NCBI GenBank assembly: GCA_037074615.1
Contig: CM073547.1
Coordinates: 2,604,001-2,668,000, forward strand
Reading direction: 5' to 3'
Origin: Leucaena leucocephala
Taxonomy: Eukaryota > Streptophyta > Magnoliopsida > Fabales > Fabaceae
Length of the DNA: 64,000 nucleotides
Below, in pieces: positions 12,171-25,079 of the stretch. Numbering within the stretch: the first letter of the stretch is position 1; the number at the start of each line of letters is the position of its first letter. A program made the position numbers and the translations under genes. The notes under the pieces are model-generated. The model saw only the letters and a list, made by a program, of their open reading frames with translations. It had not been told where the DNA came from and made no database searches.

Positions 12171-13424
12171 TAAACAAACTACATCAATAATTTAGCCCCA
12201 ACTACGCATTCCCGCAAGCGGATTTGTACCTGATAATTTGAAGTTTCAGAAACTCAAGCTTCACAAACAGAACAACACATAAACTAACCGGAGCCCAATG
12301 CAAAATATACCGTAATCCCAAGAGTAGACGGCGAGGAAAAGGCAGTCTAAGTCCAATCAAGAAGAGAGGGGGAAAACGCACCTGAGAACGACGGCGCTGG
12401 GGAAGAGAGGGCGAGAGACAGTGAGAGAGCGTCGTAGATGAGCTAGTGAGGGTAGAAAGGTTAGCTGTGCGTCCGGGCGGCGGGCCACGAAGGGAGAGCG
12501 AAGGCGAGACTGCAACGCTTAAAATAAGTAGGGATATCAAGTGCAAACACAGGTTGGACGGGTCTGAAATAACATCGGGTTAGAAAAATTCGCACATAGC
12601 CTCGGCTGATCCGAACATAACCTGAGCATTATCAAAACCACACTAGACAGGTTGTACCGGACTTCTGGGCTTACTTTGGACAAAAAGATAACTGAGCAAA
12701 CATTAAAAAACTTGAGGAAAATATTCAAACATTCTTTCTTTTTAAGGATACGTATCTTCTTATAGGTAAATTATATTTTTTATTTCAATTACACAAATGA
12801 TTGAGTATAAACCAATAACTTCATTAAGAATATTGTGAATAGATACTTTTTAATTAAAAAATGTTTAACTTCATTAACGGGAGGGATACCATTATGCTTA
12901 AAAAATGTTCCTTGAAGTGACTGTCCGACGAGAAAAAATAGAAGGGAACGAAAAGAATAGCTCAGCATTCAGCACCATAAGTCACCATATAAAACATTTG
13001 TCTGTTTATCTATTTGGGATTCGTTCAAATTCTGAGGTGGGTAATCCGTAAGTAGAGAAACATATACGTACAAACAATGGCTAAAAGGGACACATTTGTA
13101 CTAAAAGATCAGAAAGATGAGATTCAAACTTCTACACTCAGTAATTTCTACCAAACCCGAATCTGGAAATTTATCAAATGCCACAAATGAATCCAGAATA
13201 AGGGTATGAGATGAAATAGTACATGCTCTCAGATAGGATCAGCGATTGAGTGGCAGCTCCCAGTAAGTTGTTCCGATTTCGGAACGGAGGCGAGGGATAC
13301 GCCGGGAAATGGAACTAAGACCCCCGTTTTATTCTAGTTGGATCCACGGAAGCCCATTCAATTTTTAGTCCACAGAAGAATAATTCTCCATTTGCCCAAA
13401 CTAAAAGCCCAATAATATGGTATG
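12171..13424. other. L4 5' region and intergenic DNA
   Basis: The part up to about 12480 is probable 5' UTR of the L4 gene, including a 5' UTR intron: CGTTCTCAG then GTGCGT as donor at about 12382/12381, and ATTATCAG then GTACAAATCC as acceptor at about 12228, both read on the minus strand. From 12540 to 13420 I see no gene or RNA; the open frame at 12537-12728 has no family features. Confidence 0.45.
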
Positions 13425-13935
13425 TGTTTGGATAAAATTTTAGAAATTGGCTTATGAAAAAATAAGTTTTTGGGCAGTTTATAGAAAAGGGTTTTTAGGG
13501 AAGAGTTTATGAAAAAAAATAATTTTAAATAAATAAGTATTTGGATAGTTATTTTCAGAAATACTTTTATTATTGATAAATTATAAAAAACTGATATAAA
13601 TATTAGATGAGGAGAGATAAAATATAAAAGGAGAGAGTGTATAAGAAAAGAAAAGAGATAAGGTGTAAGAAAAAGTAGGAGAGATGAGAGAGGATGTAAG
13701 AAAAAGTATGAGAGAAAGTGTAAGAAAAAGTAGGGGTAATATAGTAATTTGTTAACTAAATTCTTTTACTGTTCTATAAGTTACTTTGATCAGCTTATCT
13801 GAAACCTTAGTTTTAAACTATAATTTAATTCAAAAATTCGTTTGAACAAATATAACTGTTTATTTTAAAATTTCTTTAAACTTAAATTTTATTAAAATTT
13901 AGGATTAAAATCTAAATTTTGAGTATTTCCAAACA
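13425..13935 (-). repeat. dispersed GTTTGG-ended repeat, copy A
   Basis: This block of about 510 bp begins TGTTTGGATA and ends TTTCCAAACACA, so its ends are inverted repeats. Its interior, in reverse complement, matches the copy at 47265-47762 (CAGATAAGCTG-like segment, CT-rich core, TTACCAATAA-like segment). It has no coding potential. It is best read as a MITE-like non-autonomous DNA element. Confidence 0.65.
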
Positions 13936-14345
13936 CATCCGATATATACCAAAAATCTCCACTAGTTTTACAAATCAGTCTTGTGCCACATTTTGGTATG
14001 AAACATTTAAGCCTTATTTATCAAACCCATAAAGTCTATTTGATCTTTTGCATGCCTGTAAACAATAATTGGACCGAAGATAAAGTTAAAAAAATAAAAA
14101 TAAAGGTAGGTAGGTCCTCCATTTTTCTTTTTTTTTTTAGAGAAAAAAGCAAATTAAAAGGACGTCAACACTTGCGCTGACATCAGGACGTCTTTTCGAA
14201 CTTGTGTCATTACGAAAAGAAGATTACTGTTGGACCGCGTTTTCAAAATAACTTCCCTTGTTTAATGGTCACAGATTTTGTCGTAGCTAGGTAATATCTC
14301 ATTTGCAACTCTCCCTTATCTAATTTGTAAGTTAATTTTGATAGG

Positions 14346-15084
14346 CCAAAATCTTAATATCAAATTTAGAGGAGAACAACTGCTCTAAGCGTGACCAGAT
14401 CTGAGCAATGGTAGTAAATCCGACGAGTTCAAAAAGAACTGATGAAACTATCGACGAAAGCAACCCCAAAGCTAATGACGAATCTTGAACTTCGAACTCT
14501 AGATGATATGGATTTTGGACAATCTGGCCATCGTCTGTCTAAATCTTGGCTAGAGATACTTGGGTGGATCCATTGGGCGAATCCAAAAGCTGAAGTTGCC
14601 TCACCATTAGTAGAACCTGCTGTTGTTTCCACATTAGATAATTGTCATCATCCAGCTTCACCATGATTTTTTTGTTCATGAAGAACCGGGAAGCAACAGC
14701 AGTACTTTGAGGCTCATCTTGTATCATACTATTGCCGACTAAAATAATCTTCATGTAAATCTAAAGTAAACAACTCAGATCTCGAGCAAACTTGTTAGGA
14801 TTGATGAGCTGTGCTAATAATGAACAACAGCCCTGATGCGATAAGTATATAGAGCTCTGATACTGAGTATATGGAGTCAGACAGGTGATGTAAAAAATAT
14901 TGAGTAACAACTCGTTTAGCCATCGATTACAACCAATGAGTTCAGTCTTTTATACACAAGTCAAGGCATTGATCTTATAACTAACTGACACTTAGTTCTG
15001 CCAACTAACTTAACTGCAACTGGTTATACCTTAGCATTGTACAGCTGGACTATAGCCCAATGGGCCTAATACTCTAGCACTTCA
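14346..15084 (-). mobile_element. Ty1/copia LTR plus 5' gag remnant
   Basis: On the minus strand an LTR-like segment starts TGAAGTGCTAGAG at 15084. It is followed by TATCAGAGCTC (about 14854-14863), which matches the initiator-Met tRNA primer site of plant copia elements. A broken Gag N-terminus follows: VKLDDDNYLMWKQQ, and, after frame shifts, IWSRLEQLFSSK near 14350. Such LD-NYL-WK and W-LE-FSSK motifs are typical of copia UBN2-type Gag. Protease, integrase and RT are missing. The LTR begins only about 245 bp beyond the STM stop codon, in the same orientation, so it could affect the STM 3' end; that is inference. Confidence 0.75.
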
Positions 15085-15328
15085 TCAAAACGCCCATATA
15101 CATGTAATATTCCATATAACAATCCGGGATTACAGAAAACATTATAATAATCTCTACACAAACTAGAATACATATTACCATTAAAGGTTTAGGGTTTAAT
15201 AGTAAACATGTGAAGTTGTGAACTTATGAATATAACGCCATGATTCTTGACACGACTACGTACCATAGATTACATAATAAGAATCATTGTAATAATAATA
15301 TAAGCCTCGTGCACATTAAATATTTTGA

Positions 15329-18300
15329 TCAGAGCATAGTTTGAGAGAAATCCATGGGATATGGAGTTCCAAGAACGTTGTCCATGAAGTGGTGATGAGG
15401 GTGCACTGGATCAACCACCAGGAACTGCACGTCTTCTGAAGGCTTCCAGTGACGTTTCCTCTGATTAATGAACCAGTTGTTTATTTGCTTCTGATCGAGC
15501 CCTGTTGATTCTGCAAGTGCCAACTTTTGTGATTCCTGCAAATTCATTCAAACGCTATTAATTTAAATTATTCTTAAGAGGACCCAAATACAAGAAAACC
15601 AACAAGAAGCAACATATCACTAGGTAAATGCAAGAAGAATGGAGGTGCGCCTACTTCGCTTAGCCTCCTACCGGTCAAAATCTCTGTGGATAGCCTTTAT
15701 TGAGGTCATCTGGTTCCATTGCCCTAAGGCTGGCTTGTAGGGTGGGAGATCTCTTTGAACATATAAACCCCACTTAGGGATCCCGTGGAGGGACTCATGA
15801 CAAAGAATCTCTAAGGTGTATTAAATTTTAATAGAGGAAAATAGAAAAAAAAAAAGAATAGATGATGAGAGATTTTATTATTATTTTATTTAAATTAATA
15901 TTAAGGGAACCTTATTTAGTTTAAAAAGAAAAATGAGAGAAAATATTTTTATATAAATAAATTTATTTTATAAAATATTTTAATAAAATATAATATATAA
16001 GTAATATTATAATATTAAAAAAATTATAGTTATATTAATAGTACAAAATAAAAATATTACTCCCCCCTCCAAATTCTCTCCAAATTCCCCCAATTTTGGA
16101 GGGGAGGTAAACCTTAAGAGGAGAGGTAAAATTTTTTTAAAAAAAAAATCCTTTCCCTCCTAAAAAATTTATATACCCAAATATGGGGAAGGGAGCCAAA
16201 TCCCTCCCCTCCTTCCCCCCAAAATCATTCATGCCAAACATAGTGTTAGAAAATTGACAAACCCACCAAATAAGCACGCACATGAGTTGAGACAGAAATA
16301 AGATTCATTGAACCTAGTTGGGTAATTGGCATATTATCTCTCTTGACCTGAGTTGTACAGCATCAATTATAGGCATGCTGACATTTTTCAAGATTAAGAG
16401 GTTAATTGGAATATATGGGCATAACTTGTATAGCTGTACATAAACATGACACTCTTAATCTAACAAACTAATGATGTTGTAGCCTAATGACATATAAGTT
16501 TCTTTACAAAGAGAATGTCTTAGTTCGATCCTACTTATAACCTCATGTCATTATACTGGTGTCTGCCCTTCTAATTAAAAAAGAACAATGAATAGTTATA
16601 AAATAAGCTCATGAGAAAGAACATACAGAAGGGTAAGGCCATTTATAGTGTCCGTTCCACCAATCAAGTAATTGTTGCCTTGCTTCTTTAGGCAGCTTCC
16701 CCCTTTTCCTCTTCTTCATGAACTCCTGCTTCAGACTGCCCAAGTATCCACTGTACTTCCTCAGAAGCTGGTCCTTCAGTTCCTTATCCTCCACCTGCGG
16801 ATCCACCATGCTACCGCCGCTCTGGAGAGCCATGTCATCTTCAGATGATTCTGTCCTATCAGTATTCTCATTACAAGCTGATGATAAGACAAATGAATTA
16901 ATCATCATTAGCTACATAACCGACAATCATCACAACATATATAATCACAATCACATTGCACTTTAAGCATGTATATTAGACAAAGTATCAAATTTCAAAT
17001 TAAAGCAAACAATTGATCCATAGCTCACATCAAATTACAGATAGATAACCTAAAGGTCTCAGTTTCCATCATTGAGGTGATCTTGACGTTTTGGGTTTAA
17101 GTGAACTTAAAGCAAGCAAAGCATCGAAGAAACCACCGCAAAAGAAAAATTTGTACGTTATTATATGTTACCCAATACAAATTAGACAATAGTAAGCTAC
17201 AAGTACAAACATGAAATCATTAGGATGCAAATGGCTCAAACCAACGACGGTTTGTATTTGAAAATGCAGCAAACATGGTTAAAGAGTCTTAATTATATCG
17301 GTAGAACCGTATTCTAGTGTAAGACTAGCTCTTTTGATAGATTTGAAACAGTAGAAACCACGTATAAATCTTCATTTTCATAATGTCTACTTCCAAAATA
17401 ACTTGTAGGGCTACTTTATCAAAACAAAGAGCCCATATCTCCAAAGCTTAATGGGAGCTCCTTTCGATGAAGAAATGACAACCAACAAGAGACTTAGCTA
17501 TCATAGCTAGAGAGATTAAAAAAAAGGTACAAATTAGCGAATTACAAGAAGCACAAAAGTTATTTGAAACTACAAATTAGTGAAATAACATGGAAGTTTT
17601 ATTGTCACAATCAGCATGATATGAGGCCCAAGTAGGAAAAGGCATGGTCATGTATCATACAAAAGACAAGTTTGAAAAGTAATAATTCAAACTATCAAGT
17701 AATAACAGTGTTTGATCATATTGAAAATTAAAGCCCTAAAAGATTTTATTTTTCCGAGAGACCAAATTGAAAAATTATGCCTACAAAATAATTAAAACCT
17801 TCAATTTTATTTATGAGACCAGCCTAGTATACAAAGGAATTGTCATTTGTCACAAAAAAGTTTTAAAAAGTAATAATTAAAGCCTTCAAGCAACAATGGA
17901 TATATTTATCCTCTAACAAATTTTTCATTGGAAAAAAGTGCTTGATCAAAAGAGCAAAAGATTATAAGTTAATTGTACGTCTAGAAACATATGAAAAACC
18001 TGTTTTTTTTATTGAACAATAAAGGACAAAAGCAGCTGGGAGAACAAAGAACTTATCAGAACATGATCTATAAGCTGATTTTTCTCCTTATACAATGAAT
18101 GTGGCGTGCTTTTATAACACTCAAAAGAACAATACTTCTTCTTTTGTACCATAAAAGGTCAAAAGTCACAGATAATTGATTCACTTAAAGCTAGGTTATG
18201 TTTATATCCAAGATAGCATGGGATAAGCTTCTTACATATCCTAAATTATGGCCATTTTGACTGGCAAAAAAGTTTGAACACAAACATTGAAGCTGGTCAC

Positions 18301-20975
18301 ATTCTATTGTAGATGTATAACAATTAGCACAACTTGGATTTGTCAATGTCGATCCAATTCTAGTTAAAGACAAGGAAATATATACAATATATATATATAT
18401 ATATATCATAATATCATGGGCACAACATTAAAAAGATGTATTCCTCTCGAAGATACAAACATATGAAAAACGATGAGAAGATGACACCTAACAACGGTCA
18501 TAAAATGATTGTGGTTAAACTTGGATGATTATCATGACAACAACAAAAATTGGATAATTATAAATAACCCCAGAAATTAAAATAATAGCTAATGGGAAAG
18601 TAGCCAACAAAAACCTATATCTGCACCAATGAAAAAATTAACATCGTGCAAAATATAAACGATATTGTGCAAATTCATTCTGGATATGACCAACTATCAA
18701 ATATATTTCAGACTTTGTTCAACTATATCTATTCATCATCAATATAAATAAAAACGTAAAAAAAACAAGTAGAAGGAGCTGCTTTGTTCAAAAAGGATAA
18801 TTTAGCTAGCTCACCTTAAGCTTCATGCAATTTATAAGACCCACTCCAATTTTTTCCAAATCTTAAAAGAGTATATTACTCTTCACTAGGTTAGGTATAT
18901 ATGTAACAAAATACTCGATAAAAACAAGAGATTAAGTTGGCTGAAATATTATCATGAACAAATTGTAATCAATAAATGATTATCTAATTGTTAGATTCCT
19001 AAGTTCATTCCTACAAATAGCTTTTTCTCCTTGACCAAGTCTTGTGTTGTACTGGTCCCAGATGTGTTCATCTCTCTATACACACTAATGTCGGCAAATT
19101 CACATTTACCAAACACAGCGAAAATTGTGCCCCTGAACAACCTCACAATTGCCATTACCGGATACAAGGTCTAAAGAAACCCTAGGATACCTCAAAACCT
19201 AAATTTCTTCCTTCCTCTGCCAATAGTTTCGTTTCTAGCGGAATATCTTCCCTTGTGTTAAGGTAAGTTCAAACCCAAAGAACTTGTCCGTATCGGTAAA
19301 AAAATGCATTAAGAGCTCTAAACCAAACGCCCTCAAAGACAAACGAGAATATAACGATACGATATTGCACCCATACCGAGAAGAGACTTAAACAATGATT
19401 TTATTTGTGTGTAATTACTAATTAACATGCCCATGAGGAAAAATGAATACCAGACCTTCCTACTCGGTTCCCCAAAAGGAAAGATCTGATTAAAAAGTTA
19501 AAAATACCAGTGATAACCCACTTTCAGTTTAGGTTCATATTGTTCTGCTTCATTACATTATTGTTTTACCAAACCTACTTCCTGCTGGAACCATGAACAT
19601 TTTTCTATATGCATGGCCAATGAAAAAACTTGGCCTCAAAAATACCCGACCAAATTGGGAAAAAATAAACAAAAGAAAGATAAGAGTTTAAAAGTTTGAG
19701 AGAGATGTGATCACCAAAGTTGATCGGAAAATCAATGGTTAGAGCTTTGAATTGACGTTCGACGTTCTGAAGGAAGAACATAGCTTCGTTGAAGGGTTTG
19801 GAAAGCTCTTGCTCGTACTTTGTCAACATCTCACAGTATGCCTCCATGAACTGATCCAGCGCCGGATCTTCGCCCGTGCAGCCTGACCCACCTCCGTTTC
19901 CGCCCATTGCCGCCACCGCCGCCACATATGCTTCATCCAGCCTCGCCACCATTTCCGGCGGTGCGCCCACCTGTTACGGGCAAACCAACATTACGACCAT
20001 TGATTTCGGAGTCAGTAATACCTGTCATGTCTCAGGATTTAAGGATCTGAATTCAAATCCCACTCAAATGAACCCATAGATATACGGATATTTACATACA
20101 CAAAAACACATATAATGACAAATATGTAGTTGCCATGAAGATATTTGAACTGTAAAAGCACTCAGGTAGCAAGGAACTGTCGTTATCAATTCAACTTCAA
20201 AGGGTTTTGAATTTTTTCGACTTCTTACCTCACTTCTGTTTTCTCTTGATGTAACATATAATAATTCGGCAAAATTGAAGCATTTTTAAATAGTAGCGAC
20301 AATGATAACGCCACAGTCAGAGATATGAAGTTCCCGAATACTCAGATCCGAACTTGACACACAGAATCTGAGAGAGTATGAACTATGAAGATGAAGGTAT
20401 TAAATATACAAAATTCTAAAGCGAAAAAAAAAATGAGACAAACGTCCAGTCAAAATTAAGCTTTTCTAGCTTCCTGTCTATTTTTTCATTTTTTTTAGCT
20501 GTCATCAATATCTCACCTTTTGACAATTGACGTAAGCAGCGAGGAGACGAAGGTAGTGAGGATGAGCCATGATCTTGGCCTTCACTGAAGAACAAGAAGA
20601 GGAACTACCATCGTTGTTGCTGCTGTTAACGTTGTGGTCGAAGACGATGTCCATGAAACAACAGCCAAAGCTTAAACCAGTGTTGTTGCCGCCGTAGTTT
20701 AAGTTGTTGTTTTGAAGCATAATAAAGGAGGAAGAGGCAGAGGTACTATTAATAGTGCAAGGTGTGGGGAAGAAAAGAGTATTACTAGTAGGGTTTAAAT
20801 TAGTGTGCTGTGTATTAGCATTAGGATTAATTAATGGATGATGATGACCACTTGGATGATGAGATGTCACTATAGGCATATTCATCATCATCTGAGAACA
20901 TACTAGACCACTATCCCCACCACTAATGTTCTCTCCCACAAAAGCCATCCCTTGACCTTGAGAATTCTCCTCCAT
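15329..20975 (-). CDS. STM: SHOOT MERISTEMLESS, class I KNOX homeodomain protein
   Basis: Four exons: 20517-20975, 19715-19970, 16627-16877, 15329-15535. They sum to 1173 nt (390 aa; Arabidopsis STM is 382). Order: Ser/Asn-rich N-terminus; KNOX1 from about residue 132 (KAKIMAHPHYLRLLAAYVNC); KNOX2 about 187-230 (EDPALDQFMEAYCEMLTKYE); ELK about 271-291 (ELKDQLLRKYSGYLGSLKQE); TALE homeodomain about 293-355 with the PYP loop insertion (HYKWPYPSE) and recognition helix WFINQRKRHW. The C-terminus HHHFMDNVLGTPYPMD and the N-terminal MAFVGEN and MMMNMP blocks fit STM better than KNAT1, 2 or 6. STM is a nuclear factor that maintains the shoot meristem together with BELL partners. I chose the ATG at 20975; an in-frame ATG 13 codons upstream (21014) is possible. 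Introns are 546, 2837 and 1091 bp with GT-AG ends. Confidence 0.96.
15815..16245. repeat. possible MITE-like insert in STM intron 3
   Basis: AT-rich DNA followed by two pyrimidine/purine blocks that are partly inverted: ATTTTGGAGGGGAGG near 16093 and, on the other strand, ATTTTGGGGGGAAGG ending near 16225. A GCCAAACA end lies near 16239. The composition differs from the rest of the intron. No coding potential is seen, and the borders are uncertain. Confidence 0.3.
18387..18406. repeat. (AT)10 microsatellite
   Basis: Perfect AT dinucleotide run inside STM intron 2; no function is evident. Confidence 0.9.
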
Positions 20976-21842
20976 TTTCTTCTCCAAACACTCTCTTATA
21001 ATTCTCTCTAACATTCATGCTACATATACACACACATACTTAGACATATACATACATGTACACAGAGCCCTTCTCTCTTATTTTGTCTCTCTAGTCTCTA
21101 TCTTTTTGACAGGTCTTTTTTGCCGTGATGAATATAGGGTTTATTCAGGTCTCTCCCGGGTTTGATGCGAAAAAGTTCCAGGCTTTTTACAGGAAAATCC
21201 TAAATAATACTAGAGTGGAGGTTTTTTCTGGCAAAGTCACCCCTGCACAGATAGTCTTTCCCTTTACAAACTAAGTGTTAATAGTTTTTGCAGCATTAGT
21301 AACTATCTGTCACAGAAATCAGCCTTACTGTTAATATATTGGGAATATATATAGATTCTGAAGATTTCAATTAAATTATTGTCTGCTCTTCGAGATCGAG
21401 AGAGAGAGAGAGAGAGGGAAGAAGAGGAAGAAGGAACCAAGGGCGTTGAGTGACGTTGCAAGGCAAGGGCAAATAAAGCTTTACCTTTCCGATGAAAACT
21501 CTCTCTCGCTCTTTATTTGCAGTGACAGTGGTGCTCTGTCAAAACTGGCAAACAAAAGAGGGGAGCGAGAGAGAGGAACGATGTGATCGAGGAAGCGCCA
21601 ACGGGGGGTTACTTGAAATAGAGCAGAGGGATGATGTACTGAAGGAGAGAAGGGAGAGGTTTAATGGGGCACGGAATCAGACCTTTTTTGAATTAATAAT
21701 AACAGTAATAGCACTCTCTCTTTCCTTGTTACCATTGGGGCTGATAGGCGTCTGTACTCTGTACACATTTAATATTCCCACTTTGCCTTGTCCCTTCTTC
21801 CCCTCACAATGCCCACCCCACCCCACCCCACCCCACCCCACC
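20976..21842 (-). promoter_or_regulatory. STM 5' UTR and proximal promoter region
   Basis: Just upstream of the STM ATG the minus strand is CT-rich (AG runs on the plus strand, including a GA run at 21398-21416), as is common in plant leaders. A TATATATATTCCC stretch near 21340-21355 on the minus strand could hold a TATA element, which would imply a leader of about 350 nt. The open frame at 21492-21845 on the plus strand is low-complexity and not a gene. The region ends in an (ACCCC)n run at 21812-21842 that borders the hAT-type element. Confidence 0.4.
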
Positions 21843-22511
21843 TAGAGGTGGGAAAACGGGCTGGCCCGCCAAAAACGGGCCAGCCCGCTTTAGGGGCGGG
21901 CTGGGACGGGGCGGGCTGTGCAGCCCGCCCCAAAACGGGCTGGCATTTTGCCAGCCCGAGCCCGCCCCGTTTTAGGGGCGGGCCAGCCCGCGGCCCGCCC
22001 CTCTTTTTTTTTTTTTTTTAATTTTTAATATTTTTAAAAAATTATTTTTAAACTTTTAGAATACTAATACAAAATTTCTAATGTTATATTAGTATAATTA
22101 AAATATAGTTAATGTTATACTCTTAAAAATTTTTACTTTTTATAAAAAATATCAAATTTTATAGCTATAAATCTAAATAAATATTAACATAATATTAATC
22201 AATTATAATATGTCAACACATATTAACAAATAGGTAATTATCTTTACTAGTATTCAATACTAAAAGTATTCAAAGTAATATTTAGGTAAAATAAATAATA
22301 ATATTAAAAATTAAAAATTAAAAAAAAAAAAAAAACGGGCTGGCGGGCCAGCCCGCTTAAAAAACGGGCCAGCCCGCCAGCACTGGCGGGCTGGGCGGGG
22401 CGGGCTGTGCAGCCCGCCCCAAAACGGGCTGGCAAAATGCCAGCCCGAGCCCGCCCCATTTTGCTGGAAAACGGGCCCAGCCCGCGGGCTGGGCCCGTTT
22501 TACCAGCTCTA
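21843..22511. mobile_element. GC-ended non-autonomous hAT-type element with 8-bp TSD
   Basis: The element starts TAGAGGTGGGAAAACGGGC and its other end, in reverse complement, reads TAGAGCTGGTAAAACGGGC. It is flanked by identical 8-bp copies ACCCCACC at 21835-21842 and 22512-22519. An 8-bp duplication with TAGAG-type ends is characteristic of the hAT superfamily. About 170 bp at each end consists of alternating CGGGCTGGC and GCCAGCCCG motifs that can fold on themselves, while the middle 300 bp is almost pure AT. There is no transposase. The left duplication lies in an ACCCC repeat, so part of the match could be chance, but length and phase are exact. Confidence 0.82.
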
Positions 22512-22519
22512 ACCCCACC

Positions 22520-25079
22520 CCATCTCCAAGTCTTTTATCACATCAAGTTCTATAATCAATGTTGTTCTATTTTTAATTGAGAATATTACATCATAGTATC
22601 ATACCCCCATTGGAACTTATTATAGTGCTTGATGCATTTTTACTTAATTCTCACCTATCAAATAAAATAATTTAAAAAATTAAAATTATCTTAACATTTA
22701 AATAATTTATAACATTCTCACTATTAACTACACTAATCTTTATTATTATATTAATTTTTAATTTCACTCACTATTCTTATTAAATAGAAATATGCATACA
22801 AAAGAATAATTAATGTACCCTTAAAGCCAAGCCAATTATTTATAAAAAGATTAACAGAATAATTAATATCACTCTAATCTTTATTTCAAGTCAATTTTAA
22901 CTCATTCACATATAATATAATTTAATATATATTAAATTAATAAAATTATTTAAGTTTAACCTTATTTTTATTATTTTTCTATGTCTCCAAATTATTATCA
23001 TATCTCTCTTATTTTTCTCTCTTTTCAACAAAAATTAAATAACAGTGAAATTTAAAAAATAATAAAATAATTTATTTATTTATTTATTTATTTATTTATA
23101 CATAGATGTTAAAGCCAAGGCATATAGGCATATCAATATTTTTATGACTAAGAGGTATAAATTTTTTTTATAAATATAGGTCATATATAAATTAGATATA
23201 ACTTATAATCTCAAATAATTAGTGTTTATCTTTTGATTCAAAAGGAAAAATATTTGCCTAAGTGTTGATAGATCGTCTAATGTGAAATTTAAACGTACGT
23301 TTTTTTTTTTGATACAGAGATCAAAGAGTCCTTGTTGAGTAATACAAAAGCTCATTTGATAAATTAGCGTTAACTTGTAACTCTCATATCGTAACATTGA
23401 CCTGAGAAAAAGGGATACTTTTGTAGGTAATTCGTTGATTAATGGAGGTTTGGTGGTCCATCTATCCCCACAATTACCTGATTTTGAAAGTACTCCTCTG
23501 AGCCTCCTGTATCTAAGTTACCACAATAACTTAGATAATTTCATCAAGATCATCTTATGTAAGAATGATTGCAAAAATAGGACTCATAATCTCTCATTAG
23601 TCTTAATACCTACTAATGATTGGTATCAAAGATATTGGTCTTCATAAAAGTTACAGAGAGACAATAAAAACTACAAACCAAATATCAAACTCATCATCCG
23701 TATGCTTTATTTAAAGTCAGCTCATTATATTCTCCTCACACGATGCTCCATCAGGCTCCAATAGCACAATCCTTCATAAACTGATCACTCTCACTTTAGT
23801 CACAAAAGTAAAATAGTATTTACATTTACCCAAAAAAATGTAACGCACAATCCTTTCGCGCCGCATCTTTTAAAATAATGATCAATAACTTAACATTTTG
23901 CTATTATCAAGCCAACAAGAAATTCCCTTCCCACATTAAAATGAACCCCAGAAAATGTACGAAGGTAGACGGTGCTCATCTCCTCATCTCATCCCATACT
24001 TTGAATCAATTCAAAACAAGTGGGAAGAATCCAAATATATATATTCGACTGATGTGATCTTTTGAATTTTCAAGTGGGGGTTTTGTCGATAAATCCTAGC
24101 GCCATGGCTTTAAATTAATTAATTTTACTTTTATGACTTTCATAAAATCTCATAAATTAATTATATAATTTATTGTTTACAAATAATAATATATTTTATT
24201 ATAAATCGTATATTATACATAGGGGAAGATATATATTATTAAAAATATAAGACTCTCCAAGAAAAGTTATAAAATCTAATTTTACTATAGATATTTTTAC
24301 CTAAGTGTCATGGGTATTTATAATTCTTTTAGTTAATATTATTTTAGAAGTGTTAAAGAATAAATATAACCATTATAATTGTTAAAAAAAGTTAAGTTGA
24401 TAATTAAAAAATTGATGTTAATTATTAATATTTTTATGTAACATTCTTGTTAACACTCATAGGATAGTATTAATATAAAAAAACTTTTAAAACTCATAGA
24501 TCATATATATTTTTTTAAAAAAATAAGATTAGATATTAACCAAGGTATCAGAAAAAAAATCAAATGTAAGGAACAAAACACAATGTATGCACACGAAATT
24601 ATATTTTGGCATATGGCTTGGCTGGGGCTCTGTTGTCTATAATTGAAAAGGAGAAAGTATTTGGAGTGTTGTACTTTTGCCATTATTGATGAGAAGCTTT
24701 ACACTTTTTATAGGAACAGAGCATCTTGCGAGTAGTCGAGGACGACGATGGTATAACGGTGCTTTTATGTATTTCCCTGTCTTATGAGAACAGAAAAAAA
24801 CGCTTTTTCTTTTTTTTTTCAATAGAGCTCGGTCCAAAGAAGATGATTCTTATAAAAACAGAGCAATTACAATATTTGCAGGCATACAGTTAAAGTGAGG
24901 GGGACAGTCAGAATGTCTCTCTTCAGTATTTTGGCCAATTAATAAATTAAGGAGGATACAATCTTTCTTGCCGGTTAATTATTACTACTGCGTTGTCGTC
25001 TCTCCCCCTGGCTCTATCATCCCTCCTCGTTTCCGCTCTCATCTTCCTAAAGCATGTTAGGCTATAATATTAATAATTA
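22520..25079. other. intergenic, AT-rich, no gene seen
   Basis: AT-rich DNA with a (TTTA)n run at about 23071-23100. Open frames at 23203-23397, 23435-23647 and 24501-24837 have no recognisable domain or codon bias. I see no RNA gene. Confidence 0.5.

Noticed and set aside
19980..20060. TTCAAATCCCACT, reminiscent of a tRNA T-arm
   Set aside because: No acceptor stem, D-arm or anticodon arm fits around it.
21788..22021. 77-codon open frame over the hAT-type element
   Set aside because: Product of the GC-rich terminal repeats; no protein family resemblance.
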